Positions 1 to 12,200 of a DNA stretch of 64,000 nt are shown piece after piece. Under the pieces are notes generated by a model, which saw only the letters and a list, made by a program, of their open reading frames with translations, was not told where the DNA came from and did no database searches. Source of the stretch: Bubalus kerabau. Taxonomy: Eukaryota; Chordata; Mammalia; Artiodactyla; Bovidae. The stretch is from assembly GCF_029407905.1 (NCBI RefSeq), contig NW_026577927.1, forward strand, positions 806,001-870,000, in the 5' to 3' direction. Both the position numbers and the translations under genes were made by a program. The stretch's first letter is position 1. The number at the start of each line of letters is the position of its first letter.

Positions 1-2316
1 TCGGACTGCGACCGCAGGGTCCCTGCAGAGTTGGGACAGGATAGTCAGGCCTCGTCTTGTCTGAGGAAGGGAACCCTGCTGGCCTCTCCTGTTGCTCAGG
101 GGGTCTCAGGCCCCTCGTCGAGCTGTGTGTGGAACCCGCGGGTCTTTGCGGACGATGCACGGGGGTGGCAGTGCCCCTTCGTGTTGTGCCTTCACCCACA
201 GGGTTGCCTTCGAAGAGGAGTCTGGGCCTCGGGTCCTTCTCAAGAGCGGACCGGGGAATCGGGGGCGTTCGGCATGTGGCACCACCCACGTGGCTGGTCT
301 CGAATTTACTCGTGAGGACGGCCTCATCCTGAGGTGCGCCGGGAAGGCCGGTAACCCCTTCCAGACCACGCAGGGGAATCGACTCTCCTGTCGCGTTCCG
401 GAGGGGAGAAGGGTCTCAGATGAAGCAGTGCCGGGACACTCGGTGTTCCCCTCGAGGGAACATGGCGTGTCGGGGAACTTTTGGGGGTCGCAGGTAGGCT
501 GTCAAGGACCGTTTCACCCTTCAGGGCGGAACAGGGGACTTCCCTTGAGACGCCGTCGCGGGCAAGGGCCTCATCTTGCCAAGAGGTGGGAACCACGTGG
601 TTTTTCTCGAGTTGCGGCGGGATTCTCGAGTTACAACGGGGATCTCAGCCTTCCTCTTTGGTTCGCCCTTGGAAACCCAATCTTCCCCTCGAGTTGCGAG
701 GGAAAGCTGGGGGTTGCGCTCGAGTCACTGCAGGGCCAAGAGACCTCACCTAGGCGTGTGTCCGGGACCTAATATTCCTCTCCAGGGAAGGCGGGGATCT
801 CGGGGTTGCATTCCAGGCTCCCCCGGGGAGTCAGGCCTCGTCTCGATTGGAAGCCAAGGACTCCTCTCTCCTCTCGAGTCGCGACGCGGATCTCTTGGAG
901 CCCCCTGAGCGGCTTCAAGGGAGTCCAGCCTCCTCTTCAGTTTGGAGAGAGGACTCGTGATTGGTCTCCAGGCCATGCAGGAAAATATGGCCCTCATCTT
1001 GCGATGACCGGGGTGTCTCATGTGTTTCCTCAAGCTGCCGCGCCAGTGTGGGTTTCCTCACGAAGTACGATGAGGAACTCATGGAGCCTCTCGTGCAGTG
1101 CCAGGTTAGTCAGGTCTCCATGCGCGTGGCGAGGGGGAGCGTGTCATGGCTCTCGAGTCATGGTAGGGGAATCGCGACTCAACACATTTTGAAGCACTCT
1201 CGAGGTCTTTCTCGAGTCACGGCAGAAAACCCAGGGTTCCCTCGACTTGTGCCTGTGACCTCAGGGAGCTTCTTATTGTGCCTCTGATGACTCAGGGGTA
1301 CTGTGGAGTTTGTAAGGGCCTCTAGGGACTCCACTGGTTGTGGTGCAATGGAAGAGGGCTTCATCTCGAGTGGACGCAGGAACCTCAGGCTTCCTCTCCG
1401 TTTCTGACTCGGATCCCATGGTCCCTGCAGAGTAGGGACAAGAGAGTCACACCTAGTCTTCTGTTGAGGAATGGACCTTCGTTTGCCTTTCGAGTTGTTT
1501 ACAGGGTGACAGGCCACTTGTCGAAATGTCTGTGGGACCTGCGGGTTTTTCTGGACGATGCATGCGGGTGTCAGTGCCCCTTCGTGTTGTGCCTTCATCC
1601 ACAGGTTTTCCTTCAAAGAGGTGTGCTGGCATCGGGTTCTTTTCAAGAGTGGACCGTGAAATTGGGGTCTTTCGACATGTGGCACCACCCACGAGGCTAC
1701 GTCTCGAACTTCCTCATGAGACCGGCCTCATCCTGAGGTGCGCCCGGAAGGTCGGGAACCCCTTGCAGACAGAGAAGGGGAGTCGACCCTCCTGTCGCAA
1801 TCAGGAGAGGAGAAGGGGTCAGATGAAGTGGTGCCGGGAACCTCGGTGTTCCCCTTGAGTGAGTCTGGTATGTCGCGGAACTTTTGGGGTCGCATCAAGG
1901 GTGCCAAGTACCGTTTCGCACTTCAGGATGGAACGTGGGACTTCTCTTGAGATGCTGTAGCGGACAAAGGGCCTCATCTTGCGATGACGAGGGAAGCACG
2001 TGGTTTTTCTCGAGTTGCGGTGGGATTCTCGAGTTACGACGGGGAATTCAGGCTTCCTCTTGTGTTGGCCCAGGAAGTCTAATCTTCCATTTGAGTTGCC
2101 AGGGAGAGCTGGGGATTGGGCTCCATTCACTGAAGGGCAAACTAGACCTCATCTAGGCTTGTATCCAGGACTTAATGTTCCTCTCCATAGGCGACAGGGA
2201 TTTGGGGTTGCATTCCATACTCACCCGGGGAGTCAGGCCTCATCTCGAGGGGAAGCAAAGGACTCCACTCTCTTCTCGAGCCGCGACAGGTATCTCTTGG
2301 AGCCCACTGAGTGGTC
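1..2316. repeat. Satellite I (1.715-type) array, left segment
   Basis: CpG-rich tandem satellite with many CTCGAG and TCGA sites and recurring short words such as 'gcggcgggattctcgag'. The landmark 'gaagagggc(c/t)tcatctcgag' lies near 1349 here and recurs about every 1.40 kb in the arrays to the right, which is the known monomer length of bovine satellite I. The many overlapping open frames on both strands are a by-product of GC-rich repeats with few stop codons. The array ends inside the phrase 'cccactgagtgg', where it joins the 532/695-bp repeat at about 2316. No gene is seen here. Satellite I identity rests on period and remembered sequence style, not on a search. Confidence 0.88.
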
Positions 2317-4112
2317 TTTGCTCTGTAGGAGAGCTCTAGTGTACATAAGCCTGTACATAAGTGAACACAGACATTCTGTGTGCATGTTGCTGCGTACCCA
2401 AAATAGGGCCACAAGGAGCCTCATGCTCTCCATGCGGCGCGGAAGCTCTGCAGCCACGCAGCAGCTGAAGAATCCAACCAATTGCTCTTTTCTTACCTCT
2501 GACAGAGCTCGCATTTCCGTAGCCCTTGGCAGTTTGGAAACACTGGACCCTAACCCCTCTCAAAGTAGGCCTGGGTTCTAGTTCGAATAGAAAGTTAATA
2601 GCGGAGCTGAGGACAGGAACGCGGCAGTCATTTATCACACGCTCCTGCAGCCTGCTACTACAGGGACACTAACGCTAGAAGCTAGGAATGTCTTTGCAAG
2701 GTGCGCAAAGGACAAGGGAGAACCTCGACCCTGACTCTAGTATTTCAGTCCCCTGAGCAGATCTGAGGTTCTCCCGCTGTAGAAGCTAACCCATTCCTTT
2801 CAAATACAGGCTTCCTAACACAGGGCCAGTTGGCTGCTTGCTCTTCCACGAAGCAGGCTTCCTTAACTTGCAAACTGCGAATTCCGCTTAACAGCCTGGA
2901 GGAAAATCGCTTCTTGGAAGATTTTTTTCAGAGGCTGTATCCCCGGAGCTGGGGCCAAGCTAGGGGACCCATACTGACAAGGGAAGGCAAAACCACATCC
3001 AATGTCTTTGCTCTGGAGGACAGCTTTGGTGAGCCTAAGTCTTTCAGGAATATTTCTGGCTCCAACAGAGTCAAATTCTGTGTGTGAAGCTGCACAGCCA
3101 AAATAGGGGAACAGAGAGCCTGATTCTCTCTGTGTAGCTTTGAAGCTGTCATTCAAACAACAGCTTGAGAATCCATACAATGCTCTCCCTTACTGATAAG
3201 AGAATTCTCATTGCTGTCGTCCTTGACAGTTTGTAGAAATCCGCACCCTAACCCTTCTCCAAGTAGGCCTGGGTCCTAGCTCAGAACAACAGGCAACGGC
3301 GGAGCTGAGGCCAGTAAGGCACAAGTGAGGTCTCACACACTCTTGCAGCCTGATCGTCCAGGAGCAGTAAGGCCTCTTTTTCCCTGTAGGAGGCTCGCTT
3401 GCCTTGCCTCCTGTGAACTGCATTTCCCAGCCTGGGCGCAAAGCTGTTCCTGGAGATTTTTTCTCAGGGGCTGTTTCCATGGAGCTGGGTCGGACCTCAG
3501 GGGCCCAACTCAAAGGGGAAGACAAAACCACATGGACAGGGCTATGCTCTGTAGGAGAGCTCTAGTGAACCTCATCTCTCAGGAACATTCTTGGCTTCTA
3601 CAGAGACACCTCTGTGCATGAAGCTACACACCCAACATAGTGGCAAAGGGAGTCTGATTCTCTCCGTGGGTGCTGATGCTTTGTGGCAAAGCACCTGCTA
3701 AGAATCCATCCGCATAGGCTTCGCTCGCCTTGACAGAGGTCTCATTGCTGTAGTCCTTGGCAGTTTGGAAAGAAGCAGACCCTTACCCTTCACCAAGTAG
3801 GCCCTTGTCCTTGTTTGAATGGAAAGGCAGTAGCTGAGCTGAGGCCAGTAAGGCGCCAGTCAAGTCTGACATATTCCCGATGCCTGCTCCTTCATGGAAA
3901 ATAACGTTAGAATCTGGGAATGTCTTTGCAAGGCTGGCAAAGGGCAGTCAGGAACCTCGACCCTGCCTCTGGAATTTCTATCTTCTCAGCACATCTGGCG
4001 GTCTCGGTCAGGAGAAACTAACCCATTCCTTGCAAATATAGGCTTCCAAACACAGGCCGGTTGGCTGTCTCTTCTTGCCGAAGGAAGCTTGCTTATCCCA
4101 CCTCCTGTGAAC
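1..4112. repeat. Left copy of ~59.9-kb macro-repeat
   Basis: This stretch is collinear with 59885-64000, at an offset of 59,884 bp at its left end and 59,888 bp by position 2000. It includes the same junction between satellite I and the 532/695-bp array, and shared private variants such as 'ttgaagcactctcg' near 1189 and 61073. By hand sampling, the copies differ by about 6% in the first 1.4 kb and about 1% from 1.7 kb onward. The window may therefore span one period of a tandem macro-repeat. Only 4.1 kb of overlap is visible, so a dispersed segmental duplication is also possible. Confidence 0.8.
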
Positions 4113-4793
4113 TCCGCTTCCCAGCCTGGGGGATAAGAGGTTCTTGGAGATCTTTTCTCAGAGGCTGTTTCCACGGAGCAGGGGCCGATCCCGGAGACCC
4201 ACATGCACAGGGGAAGGGAAAACCGCATGGATAAGTCTTTGCTCTCTAGGAGTGCTCTAGTGAACCTCACTCTATGGGGAATGTTCTTGGCTCCAATGGG
4301 GACATCTCTGTGTGGGAAGCTGCATAGCCAACATAGAGACACAGAGACCTGATTCTCTCTGTGCAGCTTTGACGCTGTCGTTCAAACAACAAATTGAGAA
4401 TCCACACAATGCTCTCCCTTACCACTGAGAGAGTTATCATTGCTGTAGCCCTTCGCAGTTTCTGGAAATCGGCACACAAACACTTCTCCAAGTAGGCCTG
4501 GGTTCAAGTTCAGATGAACATGCAATAGCGGAGCTGAGGCCAGTAAGGCACCAGTCAGGTGTCACACACTCTGGCAGCCTGCTCCTCCAGGGACAGTAAG
4601 GCCTCTATTTCCCTTCAGGAGGTTCACTTGCCTTACTTCCTGTGAACAGCGTTTCCCAGCCTGGGCGGAAAGCAGTTCCTGGAGATCTTTTCTCAGGGGC
4701 TGTTTCCCCGGAGTTGGGGCGGACCTCGGGGACCCAACTCACAGGGGAAGGCAAAACCAAATGGACAGGTCTATGCTCTGTAGGAGATCTCTA

Positions 4794-4799
4794 GTGAAC
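4794..4799. other. Target-site duplication GTGAAC, left of solo LTR 1
   Basis: GTGAAC directly precedes the LTR and is repeated at 6098-6103 directly after it. The satellite motif 'ctagtgaacct' is thus split by the insertion. Six-bp duplications are typical of betaretrovirus-like integrations. Confidence 0.88.
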
Positions 4800-6097
4800 T
4801 GCCGGGGTCCAGCCCCAGCTGATCCAGGGTATTCGAAGCAGAGACGGCGTAGGCGAGGGTCAGGGAACAACTGCTTAATTAAACGTTAATTAAGGATATA
4901 AAGAGTAATAAAATGAGGATAGCTCAGTAGGAAAATTCAGTGGAGAAAAGAGGCTGAGTAGCTTGGTTTACGCGGGGGACCAATAAAACTTCAAGACAAG
5001 AAGCTTGCACCACTTACGTAGGCCGCAGGCGTCCTTCCGTTCTCCCGAAGGAGAGGAGACACTGAGGCCTCCCCGGTCGGATCTTAGAAGCCCAGGCAAA
5101 ATTAGTAAGCTTGGTGGGTTCCGCGCTCCAGATGGAGACTCAACCAGAGTGAGAGAGAGAGAGAGACATGGGGAGACCAGTATTTCGAGAAACTGATCCC
5201 AATTCTTTATTTTCCATGGTCTACTTTTATACACTGAGATGTTATGCAAAAGTCACGTGGGGTCAGCAGTCCTGACTTTTATCAAAGTCAGGTGCTTCAT
5301 ACAAAAGTATACAGAGGTCTTAGGGGTGTTACATCATCTTCTGGCCGCGGGGCCTGCTGACAATTTACGACCCTCTCCTTGTGACAGCGGTCAGTCAACC
5401 AGGACACGTATTTCTCCAGGGGTGATTATTCTTAAAACAGACGCCACCCAAATAAAGTTACATTCCTATAGGGTGAGGGTGTAGTGGGTTTTAGTTAAGG
5501 AAAGAATTTACTTAGCCTAAGGTCTAACGTGATTTATATCAAAGGTTAATACTTATTTCTTCTATATATTCATTAATGTGTATAAGGGCAGGGGATGTGG
5601 AGACTTAGCAGTAAACATCAGCTCAACAAATGAAAAACCCTTCACCAATATGATTTCTAATCAGCCCATTATACTTATACTAATAATTTTCTAACTTTTC
5701 TAAGGAACCTGTTTTTAGAAGGTTTAAAGCATCTCGTGCCTCTCATGGTTGGGAGGCTGTGAGCAATCACATGTGGCCGGACAAGCCTGTCAGGCAGGCT
5801 AGAGAACCTTCAGAGGAGTTTGTAGGTTAAAACACTCTTGTCACACCCAGGGGTTTTTATCAACTGGAGCTCTAGGTTAACTCCTTCTCCGAAAGAGGTG
5901 GTGGGGGACAGCCCCCCGTAAAGTCAGAGGTGTAGTTGAGAGCACAAAGTAGTAAGGTAGGCAGGCTCTGGTTATGGGGGTAGATGCTCGAGGATTTCCA
6001 GGGGGACTCCTGAGGCTCGATCCCACCTTTGCGTATGTCGAGCCTCCTTCCTCATGACCTTTGCCATGGGCGGAGTGCCTCACTCTGGCCCCCAACA
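4800..6097 (-). mobile_element. Solo LTR 1 (betaretrovirus-like ERV family)
   Basis: A 1298-bp element with TG...CA ends, flanked by the 6-bp duplication GTGAAC. Read on the minus strand, it begins 'tgttgggggccag' and ends 'ggggctggaccccggca'. Both ends, and internal parts such as 'gagctatcctcattctatta', match the LTRs of the ERV at 43009-49889, so it belongs to the same LTR family in the opposite orientation. No internal viral sequence adjoins it, as expected after LTR-LTR recombination. Length and TG/CA ends fit a ruminant class II LTR such as those labelled BTLTR1, but that label is from memory. Confidence 0.88.
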
Positions 6098-9000
6098 GTG
6101 AACCTCCTCTCTCAGGAACATTCTTGGCTCCTATCGAGACACCTCTGTGCGTGTAGCTACACACGCAACGTAGGGGCAAAGGGAGCCAGATTCTTTCCGT
6201 GGGGTGCTGATGCTTTGTGGCAAAGCACCTGCTTGAGAATCCATCAGCTTACGCTTCCCTCGCCTTGACAGAGGTCTCATTGCTGTAGCCCTTGGCAGTT
6301 TGGAAAGAAGAGGACCCTTACTTTTCATAAAGTGGGCCCTTGTCCTAGTTTGAAAGGAAAGGCAAGAGCTGAGCTGAGGCCAATAAGGCGCCAGTCAAGT
6401 CTGACATATTCCCGAAGCCTGCTCCTTCATGGAAAATAACGCTGTAATCTAGGAATGTCTCTGCAAGGCTGGCAAAGGGCAGTCAGGAGCCTGCACCCTG
6501 CCTCTGGAATTACCGACTTCTGAACAGATCTGGAGGTCTCCCTTAGGGGAAGCTAACCCATTCTTCCAAATAGAGGCTTCCAAACGCAGGCCGCTTGGCT
6601 GCCTCTTGCTCTCTGAAGGAGGCCTGCTTTTCCCGCCTCCTATGAACCCCACATCCCAGCCTCTGGGAAAAGCGGATCTTGAAGATCTTTTCTCAGGGGT
6701 TGTTTCCACGGAGCTGGGGCCGAGCCTGGAGCCCCAAACGCACAGGGGAAGAAAAACCACATGGACAAGTCTTTGCTCTCTAGTAGAGCTCTAGTGAACT
6801 TCACTCTGTCAGGAACGTTCTTGTTTCCTATGGAGACACCCCTGTCTGTGAAGCTGTGTACCGAACATGGAGACACAGAGTCTGATTCTCTCTGTGCAGC
6901 TTTGAAGCTGTCGTTCAAACAACAGCTTGAAAATCCATACAATGCTCTTCCTTACCCGTGACACAGTTCTCATTGCTATACCCCTTGGCAGTATTTAGAA
7001 ATCCATACCCAAACCCTTCTCCTAGTAGGCCTGGGTCCTAGTTCGGAGAAGCACGCAATGGCGGAGCTGAGGCCAGTAAGGCACCAGTCAGGTCTCACAC
7101 ACTCTGGCAGCCTGATCGTCCAGGGAGACTAAGGCCTGTTGTGCCTTGCAGGAGGCTCGCTTGTGTTACCTCCTGTGAACTGCGTTTGCCAGCCTGGGGG
7201 AATAGCGGTCCCTGGAGATCTTTTCTCAGGGGCTCCTTCCCCTGAGCTGGGGCGGACCTCAGGGACCCAACTCACAGGGCAAGGCAAAACCATATGGACA
7301 GGTCCATGCTCTGTAGCAGACTTCTAGTGAACCTCATCTCTCAGGAACATTCTTGGCTCCTATAGAGACACTTCTGTGTGTGAAGCTGCGTACCTAACAT
7401 AGGGGCACAGAGAGCCTGATTCTCTCAGTTCATTTTGACCCTGTCGTTCAGAAAACAGCTTGAGAATCCATAAAATGCTCTCCCTTACCGCTGAGAGAAT
7501 TCTCACTGCTGTAGCCCTTGGCACTTTGTAGAAATCCGCACCCAAACGCTTGTCCAAATAGGCCTGGGTCCTAGTTCGGAGGAACAGGCAATGGTGGAAC
7601 TGAGGCCAGTAAGGCAACAGTCAGGTTTTACACACTCTGGCAGCCTGCTCCTCCAGGGACAGTAAGGCCTCTTTTTCTCTGCAGGAGATTCGCTTGCCTT
7701 ACTTCCTGTGAACAGCGTTTCCCAGCCTCAGCGAAGCGGTTCCTGGAGATCTTTTCTCAGGGACAGTTTCCCCGGAGGTGTGGCGGACCTCGGGGACCCA
7801 ACTCACAGGGGAAGGAAAAACCACATGGACAGGTCTATGCTCTGTAGGAGAGGTTTAGTGAACCTAATCTCTCAGGAACATTCTTGGCTCCTATAGAGAC
7901 AACTCTGTGTGTGAAGCTACACTTCCAACATTGGGGAACAGGGATCTTGGTTCTCTCCGTGGGGTGCTGATGCTTTGTAGTAAAGCACCTGCTTGAGAAT
8001 CCATCCTCTTAGGCTTCCCTCGCTTTGACAGAGGTCTCATTGCTGTAGCCCTTGGCAGTTTCAAAGAAGAAGACCCTTACCCTTCATAAAGTAGGCCCTT
8101 GTCCTAGTTTGAATGGAAAGGCAATAGCTGAGCTGAGGCCAATAAGGAGCCAGTCCCCTCTGACACATTCCCGAAGCCTGCTCCTTCATGGAATATAACT
8201 CTAGAATGTTGGAATGTCTTTGCAAGGCTGGCAAAGGGCAGTCAGGAACCAGCACCCTGCCTCTGGAATTACCGACTTCTGAGCAGATCTGGAGGTCTCC
8301 TTTAGGAGAAGCTAACCCATTCCTTCCAAATAGAGGCTTCAAAACACAGGCAGGTTGGCGGCCTTTCGTGCCCGAAGGAGGCTTGCTTTTCTCTCCTCCT
8401 ATGAACCCCAGTTCCCAGCCTCTGGGAAAAGCGTATCTTGAAGATATTTTCTCAGGGGTTGTTTCCACGGAGCTGGGGCCGAGCCCGGGGCCCAAAGGCA
8501 CAGGGGAAGGCAAGACCACATGGACAGGTCTATGCTCTGTAGCAGACCTCTAGTGAACCTCATCTCTCAGGAGCATTCTTGGCTCCTACAGAGACACCTC
8601 TGTGTGTGAAGCTGCGTACCTAACATAGGGGCAGAGAGAGCCTGATTCTCTCTGTTCATTTTGACGCTGTCATTCAGAAAACAGCTTGAGAATCCATAAA
8701 ATGCTCTCCCTTACCACCGAGAGAATTCTCACTGCTGTAGCCCTTGGCACTTTGTAGAAATCTGCACCCAAACGCTTTTCCAAGTAGGCCTGGGTGCTAG
8801 CTCGGATGAACAGGCAATGGTGGAGCTGAGGCCAGTAAGGCAACAGTCAGGTTTCACACATTCTGGCAGCCTGCTCCTCCAGGGACTGTAAGGCCTCTTT
8901 TTCTCTGCAGGAGATTCGCTTGCCTTACTTCATGTGAACAGCATTTCCCAGCCTCAGCGAAGCGGTTCCTGGAGATCTTTTCTCAGGGACAGTTTCCCCG

Positions 9001-9117
9001 GAGGTGTGGCGGACCTCGAGGACCCAACTCACAGGGGAAGGCAAAACCACATGGACAGGTCTATGCTCTGTAGGAGAGGTTTAGTGAACCTAATCTCTCA
9101 GGAACATTCTTGGCTCC

Positions 9118-9250
9118 TATCGAGACACCTCTGTGCGTGTAGCTACACACGCAACGTAGGGGCAAAGGGAGCCAGATTCTTTCCGTGGGGTGCTGATGCT
9201 TTGTGGCAAAGCACCTGCTTGAGAATCCATCAGCTTACGCTTCCCTCGCC
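9118..9250. repeat. Mosaic patch between the two 5.5-kb copies
   Basis: This patch does not match the equivalent position of either tandem copy (about 3597-3730 or 14639-14770). It matches 6126-6258, the sequence just right of solo LTR 1, almost base for base, including 'cgtgtagctacacacgc'. It therefore records the crossover or conversion that joined the two 5.5-kb copies. Confidence 0.75.
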
Positions 9251-12200
9251 TTGACAGAGGTCTCATTGCTGTAGTCCTTGGCAGTTTGGAAAGAAGCAGA
9301 CCCTTACCCTTCACCAAGTAGGCCCTTGTCCTTGTTTGAATGGAAAGGCAGTAGCTGAGCTGAGGCCAGTAAGGCGCCAGTCAAGTCTGACATATTCCCG
9401 ATGCCTGCTCCTTCATGGAAAATAACGTTAGAATCTGGGAATGTCTTTGCAAGGCTGGCAAAGGGCAGTCAGGAACCTCGACCCTGCCTCTGGAATTTCT
9501 ATCTTCTCAGCACATCTGGCGGTCTCGGTCAGGAGAAACTAACCCATTCCTTGCAAATATAGGCTTCCAAACACAGGCCGGTTGGCTGTCTCTTCTTGCC
9601 GAAGGAAGCTTGCTTATCCCACCTCCTGCGAACTCCGCTTCCCAGCCTGGGGGATAAGAGGTTCTTGGAGATCTTTTCTCAGAGGCTGTTTCCACGGAGC
9701 AGGGGCCGATCCCGGAGACCCACATGCACAGGGGAAGGGAAAACCGCATGGATAAGTCTTTGCTCTCTAGGAGTGCTCTAGTGAACCTCACTCTATGGGG
9801 AATGTTCTTGGCTCCAATGGGGACATCTCTGTGTGGGAAGCTGCATAGCCAACATAGAGACACAGAGACCTGATTCTCTCTGTGCAGCTTTGACGCTGTC
9901 GTTCAAACAACAAATTGAGAATCCACACAATGCTCTCCCTTACCACTGAGAGAGTTATCATTGCTGTAGCCCTTCGCAGTTTCTGGAAATCGGCACACAA
10001 ACACTTCTCCAAGTAGGCCTGGGTTCAAGTACAGATGAACATGCAATAGCGGAGCTGAGGCCAGTAAGGCACCAGTCAGGTGTCACACACTCTGGCAGCC
10101 TGCTCCTCCAGGGACAGTAAGGCCTCTATTTCCCTTCAGGAGGCTCGCTTGCCTTACTTCCTGTGAACAGCGTTTCCCAGCCTGGGCGGAAAGCAGTTCC
10201 TGGAGATCTTTTCTCAGGGGCTGTTTCCCCGGAGTTGGGGCGGACCTCGGGGACCCAACTCACAGGGGAAGGCAAAACCAAATGGACAGGTCTATGCTCT
10301 GTAGGAGATCTCTAGTGAACTGCCGGGGTCCAGCCCCAGCTGATCCAGGGTATTCGAAGCAGAGACGGCGTAGGCGAGGGTCAGGGAACAACTGCTTAAT
10401 TAAACGTTAATTAAGGATATAAAGAGTAATAAAATGAGGATAGCTCAGTAGGAAAATTCAGTGGAGAAAAGAGGCTGAGTAGCTTGGTTTACGCGGGGGA
10501 CCAATAAAACTTCAAGACAAGAAGCTTGCACCACTTACGTAGGCCGCAGGCGTCCTTCCGTTCTCCCGAAGGAGAGGAGACACTGAGGCCTCCCCGGTCG
10601 GATCTTAGAAGCCCAGGCAAAATTAGTAAGCTTGGTGGGTTCCGCGCTCCAGATGGAGACTCAACCAGAGTGAGAGAGAGAGAGGGACATGGGGAGACCA
10701 GTATTTCGAGAAACTGATCCCAATTCTTTATTTTCCATGGTCTACTTTTATACACTGAGATGTTATGCAAAAGTCACGTGGGGTCAGCAGTCCTGACTTT
10801 TATCAAAGTCAGGTGCTTCATACAAAAGTATACAGAGGTCTTAGGGGTGTTACATCATCTTCTGGCCGCGGGGCCTGCTGACAATTTACGACCCTCTCCT
10901 TGTGACAGCGGTCAGTCAACCAGGACACTTATTTCTCCAGGGGTGATTATTCTTAAAACAGACGCCACCCAAATAAAGTTACATTCCTATAGGGTGAGGG
11001 TGTAGTGGGTTTTAGTTAAGGAAAGAATTTACTTAGCCTAAGGTCTAACGTGATTTATATCAAAGGTTAATACTTATTTCTTCTATATATTCATTAATGT
11101 GTATAAGGGCAGGGGATGTGGAGACTTAGCAGTAAACATCAGCTCAACAAATGAAAAACCCTTCACCAATATGATTTCTAATCAGCCCATTATACTTATA
11201 CTAATAATTTTCTAACTTTTCTAAGGAACCTGTTTTTAGAAGGTTTAAAGCATCTCGTGCCTCTCATGGTTGGGAGGCTGTGAGCAATCACATGTGGCCG
11301 GACAAGCCTGTCAGGCAGGCTAGAGAACCTTCAGAGGAGTTTGTAGGTTAAAACACTCTTGTCACACCCAGGGGTTTTTATCAACTGGAGCTCTAGGTTA
11401 ACTCCTTCTCCGAAAGAGGTGGTGGGGGACAGCCCCCCGTAAAGTCAGAGGTGTAGGTGAGAGCACAAAGTAGTAAGGTAGGCAGGCTCTGGTTATGGGG
11501 GTAGGTGCTCGAGGATTTCCAGGGGGACTCCTGAGGCTCGATCCCACCTTTGTGTATGTCGAGCCTCCTTCCTCATGACCTTTGCCATGGGCGGAGTGCC
11601 TCACTCTGGCCCCCAACAGTGAACCTCCTCTCTCAGGAACATTCTTGGCTCCTATCGAGACACCTCTGTGCGTGTAGCTACACACGCAACGTAGGGGCAA
11701 AGGGAGCCAGATTCTTTCCGTGGGGTGCTGATGCTTTGTGGCAAAGCACCTGCTTGAGAATCCATCAGCTTACGCTTCCCTCGCCTTGACAGAGGTCTCA
11801 TTGCTGTAGCCCTTGGCAGTTTGGAAAGAAGAGGACCCTTACCTTTCATAAAGTGGGCCCTTGTCCTAGTTTGAAAGGAAAGGCAAGAGCTGAGCTGAGG
11901 CCAATAAGGCGCCAGTCAAGTCTGACATATTCCCGAAGCCTGCTCCTTCATGGAAAATAACGCTGTAATCTAGGAATGTCTCTGCAAGGCTGGCAAAGGG
12001 CAGTCAGGAGCCTGCACCCTGCCTCTGGAATTACCGACTTCTGAACAGATCTGGAGGTCTCCCTTAGGGGAAGCTAACCCATTCTTCCAAATAGAGGCTT
12101 CCAAACGCAGGCCGCTTGGCTGCCTCTTGCTCTCTGAAGGAGGCCTGCTTTTCCCGCCTCCTATGAACCCCACATCCCAGCCTCTGGGAAAAGCGGATCT

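Larger units (their letters stand above)
3730..9117. repeat. 5521-bp-period tandem segment, copy 1
   Basis: This block matches 9251-14638 at a constant offset of 5521 bp, including the solo LTR and every monomer around it. The differences are isolated substitutions. The block contains seven monomer intervals plus one LTR. The constant offset over more than 5 kb, with hardly any indels, points to a recent tandem duplication. Confidence 0.9.
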
